A stretch of DNA of 64,000 nt from ATZT02 sp046048135 (GTDB lineage: Bacteria > Actinomycetota > Actinomycetes > S36-B12 > UBA5976): contig JBJOGR010000042.1 in the NCBI GenBank assembly GCA_046048135.1, positions 41,744-105,743 on the forward strand. The letters run 5' to 3'. Position numbers and translations under genes: made by a program. This document shows positions 8,704 to 17,498 of the stretch, piece after piece (position 1 is the stretch's first letter; every line of letters starts with the position of its first letter). Under the pieces are notes generated by a model that saw only the letters and a list, made by a program, of their open reading frames with translations, was not told where the DNA came from and ran no database searches.

Positions 8704-9426
8704 ATGAGCAAATTAATTCTTCTGCCAGCCGTAGATGTCTCAAATGGTCAAGCAGTTCGACTTGTGCAAGGCGAATTAGGTAGTGAAACTATTTATGGTT
8801 CACCACTTGAGGCAGCATTGAATTTTCAAAGTCAAGGTGCTGAATGGATTCATCTTGTTGATTTAGATGCAGCCTTTGGTAAGGGAAATAACTATTTATT
8901 ATTAAAAGAAGTCGTTGAAAAATTAGATATAAACGTTGAGCTCTCGGGTGGGATTAGAGATGACGAATCATTAAATAAAGCGCTCTCAACTGGAGCAAAA
9001 AGAATAAATTTAGGAACTGCGGCTTTAGAAAATCCAAATTGGACAAAAAAAGTAATTGAATTACACGCAGACAAAATTGCCATTGGCTTAGATGTTCGGG
9101 GTAGAACTCTTGCGGCAAGAGGTTGGACAAAAGATGGCGGTGATCTTTTTGAGACTTTAAAAAGATTAGATGAGGATAATGCAGCAAGATATGTGGTAAC
9201 TGATGTTACAAAAGATGGAACATTAACTGGACCTAACACAGATTTACTTATCGAAATATCAAAATTTACTAAAAAACCACTAATAGCTTCTGGAGGAATT
9301 TCTCAATTAGAAGACTTAGCAAAACTAAAATCATTAGTATCTATTGGAGTTGAGGGAGCTATTGTTGGTAAAGCTTTATATTCAAACAAATTTACTTTGC
9401 AGCAAGCTTTAGAAGTAGCTGGTTAA
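8704..9426 (+). CDS. hisA: HisA, probably the bifunctional actinobacterial HisA/TrpF isomerase (PriA type)
   Basis: Amadori isomerase of histidine synthesis (ProFAR to PRFAR). In actinobacteria lacking trpF the same enzyme, often called PriA, also isomerises phosphoribosyl-anthranilate. The (beta/alpha)8 barrel shows the catalytic Asp in LPAVDV (residue 11), the conserved Arg in AVRLV (19), the ELSGGIRDD phosphate loop, RGWT (about residue 140) with the Arg and Trp associated with dual-substrate activity, and TDVTKDGT with the second catalytic Asp. The whole sequence resembles PriA of streptomycetes closely. The trp cluster here has no trpF, which fits the dual role. That role is inference. 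Confidence 0.93.
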   Translation: MSKLILLPAVDVSNGQAVRLVQGELGSETIYGSPLEAALNFQSQGAEWIHLVDLDAAFGKGNNYLLLKEVVEKLDINVELSGGIRDDESLNKALSTGAKRINLGTAALENPNWTKKVIELHADKIAIGLDVRGRTLAARGWTKDGGDLFETLKRLDEDNAARYVVTDVTKDGTLTGPNTDLLIEISKFTKKPLIASGGISQLEDLAKLKSLVSIGVEGAIVGKALYSNKFTLQQALEVAG

Positions 9427-9427
9427 C

Positions 9428-10198
9428 ATGACATTAGCTGTAAGAATTATTCCTTGCCTAGATGTTGAAAATAAAAGGGTAGTTAAAGGAATAAATTTTC
9501 AAAATTTAAAAGATGCAGGTGATCCCGTGGAACTTGCTTCAAGTTATTCAAAAAACGGGGCAGATGAAATAACTTTCTTGGACATATCGGCTTCAAAAAA
9601 TGATGAAAAGACAATACTTGAAGTCGTCAAACAAACAGCAGAAGAAGTGTTCATTCCCTTGACTGTAGGAGGGGGCATAAGAACTGTTAATGATGTAGAT
9701 CAACTTTTAAGAGCTGGCGCAGATAAAGTTTCAATTAACACAAGTGCAATTAAGAATCCTGAATTAATTAATCAAATTGCGGATAAATTCGGATCTCAAG
9801 TATTAGTAATTTCAATTGATGCAAGAAGATCCAGTCAAAATCATGCTCAATCTGGCTTTGAAGTTACGACACATGGTGGAACTCAATCAGCTCAAATTGA
9901 TGCTGTTGCTTGGATTAGAGAAGCGATAGATCGAGGATGTGGCGAAATCCTTTTGAACTCTATGGATAAAGATGGCACTAGAGATGGATTTGATTTAGAA
10001 CTTATTTCCAAAGTAAAAAAAATATCTAGTGTACCAATCATTGCAAGCGGTGGTGCAGGAAAAATTGAAGATTTTGTGGCAGCGGCACAAAAAGGTGCAG
10101 ATGCATTACTTGCTGCAAGCGTATTTCATTATGGAGAAATCCAGATAAAAGACGTTAAATCAAATCTGAAGATGTCAGGGTTTGAAGTTAGAGACTAA
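9428..10198 (+). CDS. hisF: imidazole glycerol phosphate synthase, cyclase subunit
   Basis: Uses ammonia from HisH to close the imidazole ring, giving imidazole glycerol phosphate and AICAR. Barrel motifs are complete: IPCLDVENKRVVKG with the catalytic Asp at residue 11, LTVGGGIRT, KVSINTSA, and NSMDKDGTRDG holding the second Asp at about residue 178. Length is 256 aa. The start lies one base after the hisA stop, so translation is coupled. Its 3' end overlaps by 11 bp the convergent TIGR03085-type gene, which separates it from hisI. Confidence 0.98.
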   Translation: MTLAVRIIPCLDVENKRVVKGINFQNLKDAGDPVELASSYSKNGADEITFLDISASKNDEKTILEVVKQTAEEVFIPLTVGGGIRTVNDVDQLLRAGADKVSINTSAIKNPELINQIADKFGSQVLVISIDARRSSQNHAQSGFEVTTHGGTQSAQIDAVAWIREAIDRGCGEILLNSMDKDGTRDGFDLELISKVKKISSVPIIASGGAGKIEDFVAAAQKGADALLAASVFHYGEIQIKDVKSNLKMSGFEVRD

Positions 10199-10817
10199 GG
10201 TCTGAGTTTTTCAGCTTTTCAACTGCTGATGGATTTCCTTCAAAATTTAATTGAGTTTTATTTTGTCTTCCAAAAGCAAACATTACCAAATCAATAACAT
10301 CCCCTGAGATTGTAACTACATCATTACCACGTTTTAATGTGTAAGTTCCTTGATCAGTTTTTGCAACTACACCAACTTTGACTTTACGCATAAAAAAAAC
10401 AGCAGATTTAGTAAATCTAGACCAAATAGATTTCAATTCATCCTCAGTAAATTTTCTCGGTTGATAGTCATTTTGAGCTCTTAAAATGTCTTCATGATGA
10501 ACTAAGAATTCAAATGTGTTAGCTATTTCATCCACTTTGGGAAATGAAAAAGGTGATGGTGATTTTGGACCATTTTCAAATATCGAAACTAATTCTTCAA
10601 AACTTTTCTCTTTGTATTTATTTGAAATAGATTCTGTATAAGAATTTAGGAAAGGAATAAAAAGACCTACAGCAGCATCAGGTCTATTCTCTCTGACAAT
10701 CAAATGCACTAATAAATCTTTAGTACTCCATCCTTGACAAAGAGTTGGTTGATCGGGTCCAAGTTTGCGAAGGGTTTGGCAAATGGCACTTCTTTCACTT
10801 TTAGCAAATGAGGTCAT
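10188..10817 (-). CDS. TIGR03085-type / DinB-like maleylpyruvate-isomerase-fold protein
   Basis: About 209 aa, resembling the actinobacterial TIGR03085 family, which belongs to the DinB/mycothiol-dependent isomerase fold. Visible features are an N-terminal helix (FAKSERSAICQTL), LCQGWSTKDLLVHLIVRE with the first conserved His at about residue 37, and EFLVHHEDILRAQ with the His pair expected to bind a divalent metal. The reaction is unknown. I chose the ATG at 10817-10815; nine more codons up to 10844 look unrelated. It is the only minus-strand gene between 6110 and 64000, wedged between hisF (11-bp overlap) and hisI. Confidence 0.75.
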   Translation of the reverse strand: MTSFAKSERSAICQTLRKLGPDQPTLCQGWSTKDLLVHLIVRENRPDAAVGLFIPFLNSYTESISNKYKEKSFEELVSIFENGPKSPSPFSFPKVDEIANTFEFLVHHEDILRAQNDYQPRKFTEDELKSIWSRFTKSAVFFMRKVKVGVVAKTDQGTYTLKRGNDVVTISGDVIDLVMFAFGRQNKTQLNFEGNPSAVEKLKNSDLSL

Positions 10818-10853
10818 ATTTAAAGAATAAGTCTTTACACCCATCCAGACAAG

Positions 10854-10865
10854 TTAGATATGCAA
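10854..10865 (+). promoter_or_regulatory. candidate -10 for hisI, leaderless spacing
   Basis: TTAGAT (10854-10859) lies 5 bases before the ATG at 10865. A separate promoter is expected here because the minus-strand gene interrupts readthrough from hisF. TTTACA at 10834-10839 is a possible but poorly spaced -35 (14 bp). Weak evidence. Confidence 0.25.
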
Positions 10866-11245
10866 TGAGCGAGAATATAACTATGAAATTTAAGTCAATC
10901 ACTGAGATTAATGAAATTTGGGCGAATATAAAACTAAACGACTCAGGATTGATACCTGCAATTGTGATCGAGCACCAAACTAATCAAGTTCTAATGCAAG
11001 CTTGGATGAACAAGGAAGCTTTTGAAAAAACTTTGACTACTGGCAATGCGACATATTTTTCCAGATCTAGAAATAAATTATGGGTCAAAGGTGAGGAATC
11101 AGGAAATACACAATCTGTAATCGAAATGAGATTAGATTGCGATAAAGATACGATTTTATTAAAAGTGGAACAAAATGGGAACGCTTGCCATACTGGTGCG
11201 CATACTTGTTTTGACGAAACTCTTATTTGGTCAATAAATGACTGA
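10865..11245 (+). CDS. hisI: phosphoribosyl-AMP cyclohydrolase
   Basis: Opens the adenine ring of phosphoribosyl-AMP in histidine synthesis; zinc dependent. Conserved blocks are VLMQAWMNKEAF, TYFSRSRNKLWVKGEESG, and the metal-binding residues in DCDKDT and NACHTGAHTCF. It lacks the HisE domain, which is a separate gene at 46811. The frame is open from 10808, but I prefer ATG 10865 (MSENITMKFK), or possibly 10883, because the upstream codons look non-homologous and overlap the divergent gene's start region. The 3' end overlaps trpE by 8 bp, linking the his and trp genes. Confidence 0.95.
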   Translation: MSENITMKFKSITEINEIWANIKLNDSGLIPAIVIEHQTNQVLMQAWMNKEAFEKTLTTGNATYFSRSRNKLWVKGEESGNTQSVIEMRLDCDKDTILLKVEQNGNACHTGAHTCFDETLIWSIND

Positions 11246-12764
11246 AAAAAATATTGGAAAAATTTTTCCTAATTTAGAAGAATTTAAAGTTTTAGCAAAA
11301 ACCCGAAGAGTAATTCCTGTAGCGATTCAACTTATGGCAGATACATTTACTCCCGTAGGTCTTTATCAGACACTTACTCAAAATAAACCAGGTACTTTTT
11401 TGTTGGAATCTGCAGAAAATGGTAAAAATTGGTCCCGTTATTCATTTATAGGAGTTTCAAGTGCTGCAGTTTTACGTGAAGAAAATGGAAAAGGTTTTTG
11501 GACTGGTAAACCACCTAAAGGATTAATCAATAATGAGCCAATTTGGGAAGTACTTACTCAATCTCTTGAATTTCTACAAACAAAATCATTTGAATCTTTG
11601 CCACCTTTAACCGGAGGACTGGTGGGTTATCTAAGTTATGATATTGTTCGGATTTTTGAAAAAATACCGAATGAAAACCCAAATGAAACAAAAGTCCCTG
11701 ATTTATTTTTACTTTTAACTACTGATTTTGCGGTGTTAGACCATGCGGATGGAACAGTCTGGCTGATTGCAAATGCTGTTAATTATGACGGAACAGATGA
11801 AAGAGTTGAAGAAGCTTATTTAGATTGTGTTAAACGAATTGAAAATATGAAGTCTAAACTAGACAAAGTTCAGACATTGAATTCGTTAAATGTTGGCTCA
11901 ATTTCTGAGTTGAAATATATTCGAAGAACAAATAGTCAGGAATATCAAAAATCAATTAAGAAAGCAATTGAATATATCGAGGCAGGAGATGCATTTCAAA
12001 TTGTTTTATCCCAAAGATTTGAAATCGATTGTAAAAATAGTGGTCTAGATGTTTATCGAATTCTGAGAAACTCTAACCCAAGTCCTTACATGTACTACAT
12101 TAATTTTCCAAGTAGTGATTTTAAAACGACCGATTTTGAAATCGTTGGCTCAAGCCCTGAAGCACTTATTAGTATTAAAGAAAGAAAAGCCTTACTTCAT
12201 CCAATTGCTGGAACCAGACCTAGGGCTAAAAGTGAAACTGAAGATGAAAAACTCGCAATTGATTTATTAAATGATGAAAAGGAAAAAGCAGAACATTTAA
12301 TGTTAGTAGATCTAGGTAGAAATGATTTAGGAAGATTTTGTAAACCAGGTTCAATAGAAGTCGTTCAATTTATGCAGGTTGAAAAATATTCACATGTTAT
12401 GCATTTGGTTTCAACAATAACTGGGGAATTAAATGAAAACGTTACAGTTCTAGATGCATTAAGAGCTACTTTTCCTGCAGGAACTCTTTCTGGTGCACCA
12501 AAAGTTAGAGCAATGGAAATAATCGATGAACTTGAACCAGTTCAAAGAGGAATTTATGGTGGAGCACTTGGTTACTTTGATTTTGCAGGAAATATGGATT
12601 TGGCAATAACAATTCGTACCGCTTTAATCAAAGAAAAAAGAGCATATGTTCAAGCAGGGGCAGGAGTTGTCGCCGATTCAATACCGGAGAACGAGGATTT
12701 GGAATGCCAGAACAAGGCGGCAGTAGTACTAAAAGCGATCGCAATTTCCAACACTTTAGACTGA
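11238..12764 (+). CDS. trpE: anthranilate synthase component I
   Basis: Makes anthranilate from chorismate with ammonia or glutamine via TrpG, the committed step to tryptophan. The 508-aa length is normal. An LLES motif at about residue 54 is the usual tryptophan feedback site, followed by RYSF. The chorismate-binding domain shows GDAFQIVLSQRF, GSSPEALI, HPIAGTRPR, DLGRNDLGR, FPAGTLSGAPK and AGAGVVADS. It overlaps hisI by 8 bp. The amidotransferase trpG and trpD are not adjacent. There is no leader peptide or attenuator, because the gene starts inside hisI. Confidence 0.98.
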   Translation: MTEKNIGKIFPNLEEFKVLAKTRRVIPVAIQLMADTFTPVGLYQTLTQNKPGTFLLESAENGKNWSRYSFIGVSSAAVLREENGKGFWTGKPPKGLINNEPIWEVLTQSLEFLQTKSFESLPPLTGGLVGYLSYDIVRIFEKIPNENPNETKVPDLFLLLTTDFAVLDHADGTVWLIANAVNYDGTDERVEEAYLDCVKRIENMKSKLDKVQTLNSLNVGSISELKYIRRTNSQEYQKSIKKAIEYIEAGDAFQIVLSQRFEIDCKNSGLDVYRILRNSNPSPYMYYINFPSSDFKTTDFEIVGSSPEALISIKERKALLHPIAGTRPRAKSETEDEKLAIDLLNDEKEKAEHLMLVDLGRNDLGRFCKPGSIEVVQFMQVEKYSHVMHLVSTITGELNENVTVLDALRATFPAGTLSGAPKVRAMEIIDELEPVQRGIYGGALGYFDFAGNMDLAITIRTALIKEKRAYVQAGAGVVADSIPENEDLECQNKAAVVLKAIAISNTLD

Positions 12765-12790
12765 AATAAGAAAGATAAGGAGCCATAGAA

Positions 12791-12985
12791 ATGTCGAAAG
12801 AAAATCACGGTCAAACCCCAGCAGCCTGGACAGGAACTTTTTTACTTATATCGGCTTCTATTATTTCTACATTCGCATTGACCCAAAATAATTGGATGAT
12901 GTTTTGGCAAGGTATTGGTCTTGCAGTATTTGGCACAATTTTATGGATTGTTTGGGAAAAAGTTAGAACAAAGAGTCGAAATTAA
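12791..12985 (+). CDS. small HGxxPAAW-type membrane protein of trp cluster
   Basis: A 64-aa protein with the motif HGQTPAAWT at residues 6-14 and two hydrophobic helices (about 13-31 and 37-56), ending in a basic tail. It matches the actinobacterial HGxxPAAW small-protein family, which recurrently sits between trpE and trpC. Its function is not established in anything I know. AAGGAG lies about 8 bases before the ATG, a strong ribosome site, so it is clearly translated. The spacing to trpC is 5 bp, making it part of the trp transcript. A membrane role linked to tryptophan is only a guess from context. Confidence 0.85.
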   Translation: MSKENHGQTPAAWTGTFLLISASIISTFALTQNNWMMFWQGIGLAVFGTILWIVWEKVRTKSRN

Positions 12986-12990
12986 TTTCT

Positions 12991-13800
12991 ATGTCAAATG
13001 TCTTAGATGAAATCCTTATTGGGGTTAAAGAAGACTTAATAAGACGTCAAGAAAAAACTTCTCTTGAAACTTTAAAAGAAGTAGTAAGTAAAAAATCAAA
13101 AGCAATTGATCCTTACCCAATTTTCGAACAAGCAGGGGTAGCTGTAATTGCTGAGGTAAAAAGATCTTCACCAAGCAAAGGTGATTTATCAGAAATATCA
13201 GATCCAGCTTTATTAGCTAAAGAATATGAATTAGGTGGAGCAAGTTGTATTAGCGTTTTGACCGAAGAAAGAAGATTTAAAGGCTCTCTGGAAGATTTAG
13301 TTGCTGTAAGAAAAGCTGTAGAGATTCCAGTACTGAGAAAAGACTTTATTTTTTCTAGTTATCAACTATGGGAAGCCCGAGCAAACGGTGCAGATCTTGC
13401 CCTTTTAATAGTTGCTGCCCTTGAACAAGAAGCATTAGTTTCATTGATTGAAAGATCTCACACAATAGGCATTACTCCTTTGATTGAAGTGCATACCGAG
13501 GAAGAATTAGCAAGAGCAGTTGACGCAGGTGCAAAATTAATAGGTATAAATGCTAGAAATTTAAAAACTTTAGAAGTTGATAGAAACACTTTTTTAAGAC
13601 TTGCACCAAAAGTTCCCAAAGGTTGTGTCTTGGTAGCAGAATCTGGGGTTCGAGATAAACACGATTTAATTACTTATGCAAACGCCGGAGCTCATGCAGT
13701 ATTAGTTGGCGAAAGTTTGGTTTTAAATAAAAATCCCAGAAATGCAGTGCACGACTTAGTAACTGCGGGTGCTCATCCTGCGACAAATCACGGAAGGTAA
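12991..13800 (+). CDS. trpC: indole-3-glycerol-phosphate synthase
   Basis: Closes the indole ring: carboxyphenylamino-deoxyribulose phosphate to indoleglycerol phosphate. It is the 269-aa monofunctional form, with no TrpF domain. Motifs: VIAEVKRSSPSKG (catalytic Glu and Lys near residue 53), LTEERRFKGS, PVLRKDFI, GINARNLKT and VAESGV near the C terminus. It lies 5 bp after the small membrane protein and 3 bp before trpB, clearly cotranscribed. The missing TrpF activity is presumably supplied by the HisA homologue at 8704. Confidence 0.98.
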   Translation: MSNVLDEILIGVKEDLIRRQEKTSLETLKEVVSKKSKAIDPYPIFEQAGVAVIAEVKRSSPSKGDLSEISDPALLAKEYELGGASCISVLTEERRFKGSLEDLVAVRKAVEIPVLRKDFIFSSYQLWEARANGADLALLIVAALEQEALVSLIERSHTIGITPLIEVHTEEELARAVDAGAKLIGINARNLKTLEVDRNTFLRLAPKVPKGCVLVAESGVRDKHDLITYANAGAHAVLVGESLVLNKNPRNAVHDLVTAGAHPATNHGR

Positions 13801-13803
13801 TTT

Positions 13804-15015
13804 GTGACTACTTTTTTAAACGATTTAAAAAAAATTGATGAAGAAACAGGTCACTTTGGGCAGTTTGGAGGACGTTTTGTTCCAGAGGCTCTAATAACTG
13901 CTCTTGATCAGTTGGAAACTGAATATGAAAAAGCAGTTGCTGATCCTAAATTTAACGAAGAATTTATGGATTTAATGAAAAATTATGTCGGAAGACCCAG
14001 CCCATTAACTGAAGCTAAGAATTTCTCAAAGTACGCGGGCAATGCCCAAATTTTCTTAAAACGTGAGGATTTAAATCACACAGGTTCGCACAAAATAAAT
14101 AATGTAATTGGTCAAGCACTTCTGACAAAAAGAATGGGTAAAAAAAGAATTATCGCTGAGACAGGTGCTGGGCAACACGGAGTTGCAACAGCAACTGCTG
14201 CAGCTTTACTTGGGTTGGAATGTGAAATTTACATGGGAGAAGAAGATACGATTCGTCAATCTTTAAATGTTGCAAGAATGAAACTTCTCGGTGCAAAAGT
14301 AAATCCTGTAAAAACTGGAACTAAAACTTTAAAAGATGCAATCAATGAGGCTATGAGAGATTGGGTTACTAATGTTGAATCAACTCATTACCTTTTAGGT
14401 ACAGTTGCGGGACCACATCCATTTCCTACAATTGGCAGAAATTTTCATAGCATTATTGGCATAGAAGCTAAACAACAAATATTAGAACGAATTGGAAAAC
14501 TTCCAACAGCAATTACTGCTTGTGTTGGTGGTGGTTCAAACGCAATTGGTTTATTTCATCCATTTATTTTAGATACACAAGTTCAAATCCATGGGTATGA
14601 AGCTGCAGGTGATGGAATTGAGACAGGAAGACATGCAGCAACTTTGTCTGGCGGAACTATTGGAATTTTGCATGGAACAAGATCTTATGTTTTACAAGAT
14701 GAAAATGGCCAAACTTTGGCAAGTCATTCAATTTCTGCAGGTTTAGATTATCCAGGAGTTGGACCAGAACATGCTTGGTTAAAGGATTCAAACAGAGCTA
14801 AGTATCACCCAATCACCGATACAGAAGCCATGGAAGCATTTGAGATTTTATCGAAGACTGAAGGAATTATTCCAGCAATTGAAACTGCCCACGCTATAGC
14901 AGGAACAATGAAACTTGGCAAAGAACTTGGAAAAGATGCAGTAATAATTGTTAACTGCAGTGGACGTGGCGATAAAGATGTAGAGACAGCTGCAAAGTGG
15001 TTCAAAATAAATTAA
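13804..15015 (+). CDS. trpB: tryptophan synthase beta subunit
   Basis: PLP enzyme that joins indole and L-serine to give tryptophan. The PLP lysine is in HTGSHKINN (about residue 97), the glycine-rich phosphate loop in CVGGGSNAIG (about 240), and AETGAGQHGVA is the catalytic loop with the conserved Glu. The sequence is TrpB1-type (403 aa), which partners TrpA. The start is GTG, preceded by GGAAGG, which lies in the end of trpC. The stop overlaps the trpA start as TAATG, giving tight coupling of the two subunits. Confidence 0.98.
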   Translation: MTTFLNDLKKIDEETGHFGQFGGRFVPEALITALDQLETEYEKAVADPKFNEEFMDLMKNYVGRPSPLTEAKNFSKYAGNAQIFLKREDLNHTGSHKINNVIGQALLTKRMGKKRIIAETGAGQHGVATATAAALLGLECEIYMGEEDTIRQSLNVARMKLLGAKVNPVKTGTKTLKDAINEAMRDWVTNVESTHYLLGTVAGPHPFPTIGRNFHSIIGIEAKQQILERIGKLPTAITACVGGGSNAIGLFHPFILDTQVQIHGYEAAGDGIETGRHAATLSGGTIGILHGTRSYVLQDENGQTLASHSISAGLDYPGVGPEHAWLKDSNRAKYHPITDTEAMEAFEILSKTEGIIPAIETAHAIAGTMKLGKELGKDAVIIVNCSGRGDKDVETAAKWFKIN

Positions 15016-15812
15016 TGGCAAATCTAAAGGATACTTTTACACAAGCTAAAAGTGAAAATAGAGCCGTATTAATTGCATATTTACCCGCTGGATTTCCTAG
15101 CATTGATGGTTCAATTCAAATAATTAATGAAATGTTTAAAAATGGCGTTGATGTCATTGAAGTCGGAGTTCCTTACAGTGATCCATTAATGGATGGACCG
15201 ATTATTCAGGAAGCAGTTGATATTGCGTTAAACCATAAAACTGGAATTAATGAAGTGATGCAAGTAGTAAATAAAGTGGCACAAAATAACAAACCGGTTT
15301 TAACTATGTCGTATTGGTCACCTATTGAAAAGTGGGGAATAAAAAAGTACGTACAAGACTTCAAAAAATCCGGTGGAAGTGGAGTCATTACCCCAGATTT
15401 ACCACCTGATGAATCAAATGAATGGATTTTGGAAACCGATCAGCAAAATGTTGACCGAGTATTTGTCGTAGCGCCTTCTACTAGTGAAGAAAGATTGAAA
15501 CTTGTTACTTCAAAAGTAACCGGATTTGTTTATGCAGCTAGTTTGATGGGAGTAACTGGAACTAGAAATGAAATTTCAAATAGTGCTGAAACTTTAGTAA
15601 ATAGAATAAGAAAAGTCACAGATCTTCCAGTAGCGGTTGGATTGGGAGTTTCAACACCTGAGCAAGCTAAAGAAGTAGCCAAATTTGCAGATGGAGTAAT
15701 TGTGGGAAGTGCTTTTATTAAATTGATCTTGCAAACAAATGATCTATCAAAATCTGTTGGGGCAATAGGTCAATTAGCAAAAGATTTGGCTAGATCCATG
15801 CATAGAAACTAG
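15015..15812 (+). CDS. trpA: tryptophan synthase alpha subunit
   Basis: Cleaves indoleglycerol phosphate and channels indole to TrpB. The barrel has the catalytic Glu in DVIEVGVPYSDPLMDGP (about residue 45) and the catalytic Asp nearby in the same motif; TPDLPPDE and VGLGVSTPEQ are also conserved. I place the start at ATG 15015, overlapping the trpB stop by one base; a GTG six codons upstream lies inside trpB and adds unrelated residues. It ends the trp cluster, 61 bp before the DsbA-like gene. Confidence 0.97.
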   Translation: MANLKDTFTQAKSENRAVLIAYLPAGFPSIDGSIQIINEMFKNGVDVIEVGVPYSDPLMDGPIIQEAVDIALNHKTGINEVMQVVNKVAQNNKPVLTMSYWSPIEKWGIKKYVQDFKKSGGSGVITPDLPPDESNEWILETDQQNVDRVFVVAPSTSEERLKLVTSKVTGFVYAASLMGVTGTRNEISNSAETLVNRIRKVTDLPVAVGLGVSTPEQAKEVAKFADGVIVGSAFIKLILQTNDLSKSVGAIGQLAKDLARSMHRN

Positions 15813-15873
15813 GTAAAAGATGCCAAGATTCTATTGATTTACTAGATTAAAAGAAAAAACACGGAGAAACTAA

Positions 15874-16668
15874 ATGGCAAATCCAGATGACATCAAAAAT
15901 AAGGCAGCTCAAGTAAGAGCGAATGCAGGCTCTGACGCAAAAAAAGCAAAAACAATACAAATTATCGGCGGACTAGTTGTAGCAGCATTTGTTGTTGGAA
16001 TAATCGGTGTTGGATTTTATGCCAAGAATCAATCTGAAAATGACATTGTGGTGCCAGAGGCAATAACTGAATACGACACAAGTGCAGCACTTCCTAAAGG
16101 AGTTAGCGCAAGTGAAGGATATGGAGTTCCAGTTGGAAAACAAGATCCTTCCGCTCCAAGAGCAGAATTATATGAAGACTTTCAATGCCCAGCATGTGGC
16201 CAGTTTGAAGTAACAAATGCAAAAAATGTTTTCACGGCTGCTGAAAAAGGTGAAATTAATTTAACTTTGCATCCAATGATATTTCTTGATAGAAATTTTC
16301 CAGAATCAAAACTTTCATCTTTAAGAGCAACAATGGCATGGGGCTGCGCAGTTGATGCCGGAAAGACGGTTGAGTATCACTCAGGAATATTTGCAATGCA
16401 ACCTGCACGTGAAGGCGATGGTTATTCAGATGAACAACTTTTGGATTTAGCAAAAAAAGTTGGTATTGAAAACGAGGCATACACAGAGTTTGAAACTTGT
16501 TACACCAGCAATAAATACAAAGCTTGGGCGCAAAATTCAGAACTTCATGCAAAAGACAGAGGCGTGCAAGGAACTCCTTCTATTTTCTTAAACGACAAAG
16601 CATTAGATGCTAAGGCAATTTATGATCCAGCTGGATTTGCTGAGGCAGTTGCAGCGGCGAAGAAATAG
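15874..16668 (+). CDS. membrane-anchored DsbA-family thiol-disulfide oxidoreductase
   Basis: A 264-aa protein with a cytoplasmic N terminus of about 25 residues, one hydrophobic helix at about 28-50, and an extracytoplasmic thioredoxin-fold domain. The active site is CPAC in EDFQCPACGQFE (about residue 107), and the cis-proline loop is GTPSIF near 230. This layout matches actinobacterial DsbA-like proteins, which fold exported proteins, perhaps as oxidase or disulfide isomerase; the direction is not readable. CGGAGAAA before the ATG is a good ribosome site. It follows trpA and is 3 bp before lgt, a common actinobacterial arrangement. Confidence 0.88.
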   Translation: MANPDDIKNKAAQVRANAGSDAKKAKTIQIIGGLVVAAFVVGIIGVGFYAKNQSENDIVVPEAITEYDTSAALPKGVSASEGYGVPVGKQDPSAPRAELYEDFQCPACGQFEVTNAKNVFTAAEKGEINLTLHPMIFLDRNFPESKLSSLRATMAWGCAVDAGKTVEYHSGIFAMQPAREGDGYSDEQLLDLAKKVGIENEAYTEFETCYTSNKYKAWAQNSELHAKDRGVQGTPSIFLNDKALDAKAIYDPAGFAEAVAAAKK

Positions 16669-16671
16669 ATT

Positions 16672-17496
16672 TTGATTTCTTTAAGTATCCCAAGTCCAAG
16701 TACAGGGGTAATTTATCTTGGACCATTACCAATACGTGCTTATTCATTTTTTATTATCATTGGAATTTTTGTTGCTATTTGGTTAGGTAATAAAAGATGG
16801 ATTGCTCGAGGCGGAAAAATTGGGCAAGTAAGTGATGTTGCTCTTTTTGCGGTTCCATTTGGAATTATTGGTGGAAGAATTTATCACGTGGCTACAGATT
16901 TCGAAAAATATTTCGGAGATGGCAGAAATCCAATTGATGCTTTAAAAATTTGGAATGGTGGATTGGGTATTTGGGGAGCCATATTTTTTGGAGGAATTGG
17001 AGCGTGGATTGCTTGTCGTTTCTACAAAATAAATCTTCCACCATTTGCAGATGCAATTGCTCCAGGAATTATCTTTGCTCAAGCAATAGGACGGCTTGGA
17101 AACTATTTCAATCAAGAATTATTTGGAAGACCAACTGATGTTATCTGGGGACTTGAAATTGCTGAAAAAAACAGACCAGCTGGATATGAAATGTTTGAAA
17201 CTTTTCATCCCACATTTCTATATGAATTAATTTGGAGTGTAATTATTGGTTTTAGTCTTATTTATATAGACAAAATTTACAAATTAGGACATGGCAGAGT
17301 ATTTGCGCTTTATGTTTCTTTGTATAGTTTAGGGCGTTTATTTGTAGAAACTTTCAGGATAGATGAATCTAGATTACTTTTAGGATTAAGATTTAATATT
17401 TGGACAAGTTTGGTAGTGATACTTGGAGGCCTTGTTTACTTCTTAATCTCTAGTAAATTAAAACCTGGTAGAGATCAAAAAATATTTAGGAGCTAA
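16672..17496 (+). CDS. lgt: prolipoprotein diacylglyceryl transferase
   Basis: Inner-membrane enzyme that transfers diacylglycerol from phosphatidylglycerol to the lipobox cysteine; acts before LspA (at 348). It has several membrane helices, the signature GRLGNYFNQELFGRPT (about residues 141-156), GGRIYHV with the conserved His near 70, and LGRLFVE toward the C terminus. It starts at TTG directly after the DsbA-like gene (3-bp gap) and reads MISLSIPSPS, a typical Lgt beginning. The 274-aa length lacks the long C-terminal extension seen in some actinobacteria, which fits a compact genome. Confidence 0.96.
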   Translation: MISLSIPSPSTGVIYLGPLPIRAYSFFIIIGIFVAIWLGNKRWIARGGKIGQVSDVALFAVPFGIIGGRIYHVATDFEKYFGDGRNPIDALKIWNGGLGIWGAIFFGGIGAWIACRFYKINLPPFADAIAPGIIFAQAIGRLGNYFNQELFGRPTDVIWGLEIAEKNRPAGYEMFETFHPTFLYELIWSVIIGFSLIYIDKIYKLGHGRVFALYVSLYSLGRLFVETFRIDESRLLLGLRFNIWTSLVVILGGLVYFLISSKLKPGRDQKIFRS

Positions 17497-17498
17497 TT

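Noticed and set aside
11200..11260. Possible trp leader peptide/attenuator
   Set aside because: trpE begins inside hisI, leaving no leader region; no Trp-codon run seen.
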